64,000 nt of DNA from Streptomyces sp. NBC_00457 (GTDB lineage: Bacteria > Actinomycetota > Actinomycetes > Streptomycetales > Streptomycetaceae): assembly GCF_036014015.1 (NCBI RefSeq), contig NZ_CP107905.1, forward strand, positions 5,146,001-5,210,000. Direction: 5' to 3'. This document shows, in pieces, positions 61,941 to 64,000 of the stretch. The translations under genes and the position numbers were made by a program. The number at the start of each line of letters is the position of its first letter. Position 1 is the stretch's first letter. The notes under the pieces are model-generated. The model was not told the DNA's origin. It worked only from the letters and a program-made list of their open reading frames with translations, and made no database searches.

Positions 61941-63014
61941 ATGCAGCTACGCACAGGGATACACCTGGGTCGGTTGCGCTCGGGGCGCATCCCTCGGGCA
62001 CTGGCGGCGGCCGCCGCAGCCGTGGCTCTCATCACGGCTGCGGGGACCACAGCCCCCGCCCGAGCGGAGACCGATGTGGAAGTCACCAAGGACCTCGCCT
62101 ACGCACCCGCCCAACCGCCCGGCACTCAAGGCCACTTGCTGGACCTCTATGTCCCCAGGTCCGCGCGGCCGGTCCCACTGGTGATCTTCTCCAGCGGCTC
62201 GGGCTGGCTGGCGGACAGCGGACGCCGCGGCGCCGACACGGTGGCCGCACAGCTCAACCCGCGGGGATTCGCCGTCGCGGGCGTGGCGATCCGCTCCAGC
62301 GGGCAGGCGCAGTTCCCGACGCAGCTGTACGACATCAAGGGCGCCATCCGCTGGCTGCGCGCGAACGCCAAAACGTACAACCTGGACCCGCACCGCGTCG
62401 CGATCATGGGCGACTCGTCGGGCGGCTGGACGACCGCGATGGCCGCGGTCACCGGCGACCGTCCGGAGCTGGAGGGCGACGTCGGCCCGCGCGGGCCGTC
62501 CAGCGCTGTCCAGGCGGCCGTGCCGTTCTACCCGCCGACCGACTTCCTGCAGATGGACGCGCACATGCCGGACGACTGCAGGGTGTTCAACTCGGCGTTC
62601 GGGCTGACGGACTGCCACTCCGACGCCCGCTCACCCGAGTCGCTCCTGCTCGGCTGCACCATCACGGCCTGCCCTGGCAAGGTCGCCGCGGCGAACCCGC
62701 TCACCTACATCGGCAAGCGGCACACCCCGCCGTTCCTGATCTTCCACGGCGAGCAGGACCCCTTTGTGCCGTACCACCAGAGCCGCCTGCTCTACGACGC
62801 CCTCGCGTCCGCGGGTGAGGAGGCACGTCTGATCTCCTTCCCACGAGCCGGGCACGGGCCGATGGAGGACATGCTCACCGACGACGAGACCCGCCAGGGT
62901 GCCTACCAGGAGACCACCCGCAACGGGCACAGCACGCCGGCCCGTCCCGTGACTCCGACGTGGCCGACCGTCGTCTCCTTCCTGGAACAGCGGTTGCGCA
63001 CTGTGTCCCGCTGA
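61941..63014 (+). CDS. Secreted alpha/beta hydrolase
   Basis: A 357-residue exported hydrolase. An Arg-rich N-region and hydrophobic core end TTAPARA, a signal peptide. The nucleophile is Ser159 in GDSSGG; the acid is probably the Asp in FHGEQDPFVPYH and the base the His in PRAGHGPME. The N-terminal part of the core (HLLDLYVPRSARPVPLVIFS) fits the BD-FAE/esterase group that acts on acyl or feruloyl esters. Four Cys between residues 210 and 250 may form disulfides. AGAGGAG precedes the ATG at 61941. Confidence 0.88.
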   Translation: MQLRTGIHLGRLRSGRIPRALAAAAAAVALITAAGTTAPARAETDVEVTKDLAYAPAQPPGTQGHLLDLYVPRSARPVPLVIFSSGSGWLADSGRRGADTVAAQLNPRGFAVAGVAIRSSGQAQFPTQLYDIKGAIRWLRANAKTYNLDPHRVAIMGDSSGGWTTAMAAVTGDRPELEGDVGPRGPSSAVQAAVPFYPPTDFLQMDAHMPDDCRVFNSAFGLTDCHSDARSPESLLLGCTITACPGKVAAANPLTYIGKRHTPPFLIFHGEQDPFVPYHQSRLLYDALASAGEEARLISFPRAGHGPMEDMLTDDETRQGAYQETTRNGHSTPARPVTPTWPTVVSFLEQRLRTVSR

Positions 63015-63149
63015 GGCGCTGGTCCTCGCCGCCCAACGGGTCTACCGTCGTTGGGCGGCTGCGCCGACAAGGAGCGCCTCTCCATCACGGGGTGGTTGCG
63101 CCCGCGGACGGCTGAAGTCCCGATCGCCTGCGAGGCGCAGGAAGTGACC

Positions 63150-63187
63150 ACGGAACCTGGCCGGAAATTTGTCCGGCCAGGTTCCGT
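63150..63187. terminator. Terminator between the secreted hydrolase and the integrase remnant
   Basis: A 16-bp stem, 63150-63165 with 63172-63187, around loop AATTTG. It lies between convergent ends and can serve both strands. Confidence 0.88.
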
Positions 63188-63202
63188 ATGCGCATCGTGT
63201 TG

Positions 63203-64000
63203 TCACGCTTCCGCGACCGACCTTCCCTCCGCCGCTGCCTCGCGCAGTTGCTGCCGCACTTCGGCGTCGATGCCCTGAGCGAGCCTGCGCTGGTGCTTCG
63301 CCGTTGAGTGCTGGTAGATCAGTTGGGCGCGCTCCGAGGACTGGCCAGCGCGGACCATGAGGTCTTTCAGCTTGGCTCCGGTGTATGCGGCGAGGGTGTT
63401 GCCGGTGAGCCGGAGGTCGTAGAAGCGGAAGTTGTCCGGCATGCCGACCGACCTTGGCCCTCGCCTTGCGCCACTTGCGGTCGAAGGTCGAGCGGCGGAA
63501 GGGGGCGCCCTTCTCGCCGATGAAGAGGAGGCCGTTCCGCTCCTTCTCGGCGAACCACTGGAGGTGGCGACGCAGCTCCGGGAGCAGGAAGTCGGGCAGG
63601 TAGACGGTGGGCTTGCCTGCCCGGGTCTTGGGGTCGCCGGTGACGCGCCTGCCGTTGGTCAGCTCCGGCGAAGCCTGCGTGACGCGCAGGGAGCATTCGT
63701 CGAGATCGACACTGTGACGGCGCAGTTCGGCCAGTTCCTCCGGGCGGAGGGAGGCGAAGGCGCCGAGGAGGACATCAAGCGCCAGCGTGGGCCCATCGCG
63801 TCAGCGAGGTCGAAGACCTGCTCGATGGTGGCGGTGGGCCGCTCGTCGGCCTCCTCCTTGCCGGCGCCCTTGATGCGGCATGGATTGCTGCGGAGGAGGT
63901 CGTCGTCGACCGCGGTCTGAAGGACGGCCTTCAGCAGGCGGTACGACTTGACGACCGTGGTGGCGCCGGTCACCTTCAGGCGCTCGGCTCGCCATGTGCG
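63203..64000 (-). pseudogene. Frame-broken tyrosine integrase (N-terminus outside window)
   Basis: The minus strand encodes parts of a phage/plasmid-type tyrosine recombinase in three frame segments. From the right edge: TTVVKSYRLLKAVLQTAVDD up to DLADAMG; then, one frame away, LALDVLLGAFASLRPEELAE to KWRKARAKVG; then, in a further frame, MPDNFRFYDLRLTGNTLAAY to the stop at 63203. The breaks are near 63790-63805 and 63440-63450. The expected HDLRH box reads YDLRL, so both histidines are lost; the nucleophile Tyr is kept in ERAQLIYQHST. It should be inactive. It marks an integrated element. Confidence 0.82.

Overview
The window is chromosomal DNA of a Streptomyces or a very close actinomycete. 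Evidence: very high GC with strong third-position GC, frequent GTG (and some TTG) starts, many secreted and lipoprotein genes, DUF397/XRE pairs, HspR-type heat-shock control, and stem-loop terminators without U-tracts. About sixty genes are supported, plus one tRNA.

Left part (1-14.5 kb) is conserved core. It holds the 5' part of kynA, a DUF3151 protein, an MFS exporter, fba, pyrE, an aldose 1-epimerase-like protein, a membrane-anchored SRPBCC protein, a membrane spermidine-synthase-like protein with DUF2617, a PLP aminotransferase, a YbjN protein and clpB. The intergenic gaps here carry unusual repeats: a duplicated hairpin repeat at about 0.97-1.16 kb, a 42-43 bp tandem array at 5.2-5.45 kb, and a 12-bp-type array at 6.58-6.66 kb.

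The accessory block at 14.7-24.6 kb contains a short peptide gene coupled to a Rieske-like remnant and three paralogous LuxR-type HTH regulators. Next come a small secreted Cys-containing protein, a MacB/FtsX-type ABC transporter whose permease is frame-broken, a DUF397/XRE/anti-sigma-like ATPase group, and a RelE/ParE toxin with its partner. The part from 15.1 to 22.1 kb is the best candidate here for an undescribed signalling or export system. This is inference from gene neighbourhood.

From 24.7 to 33.2 kb there is a translationally coupled trio (permuted ATP-grasp, alpha-E, transglutaminase-like), an orphan sugar-binding lipoprotein, and a tandem pair of PA14/FN3 secreted proteins that share a nearly identical DNA block. 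The dnaK-grpE-dnaJ-hspR operon follows on the minus strand (33.3-37.4 kb). HspR operators (HAIR: CTTGAGT-N7-ACTCAAG) lie upstream of dnaK (one perfect, one degenerate) and upstream of clpB (one), so the window holds a repressor and two of its likely target loci.

The 37.5-52.7 kb part holds a MraY-like membrane protein with altered catalytic motifs, a large FeS/heterodisulfide-reductase-like membrane oxidoreductase, an ankyrin-repeat protein, a zinc-ribbon protein and four consecutive FG-GAP (integrin-like) secreted proteins. It continues with a Yip1 protein, a DUF899 protein, a secreted hypothetical, a phosphoribosyltransferase and dcd.

A tRNA-Gly(CCC) at 53.2 kb is followed by a likely acquired segment. 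It holds two IclR regulators (one a double-length fusion) in line with a NitT/TauT-type ABC importer, a type-B carboxylesterase and a secreted alpha/beta hydrolase. The window ends in a frame-broken tyrosine integrase that also lacks expected catalytic histidines, consistent with an immobilised integrated element. No second copy of the tRNA 3' end was seen inside the window.
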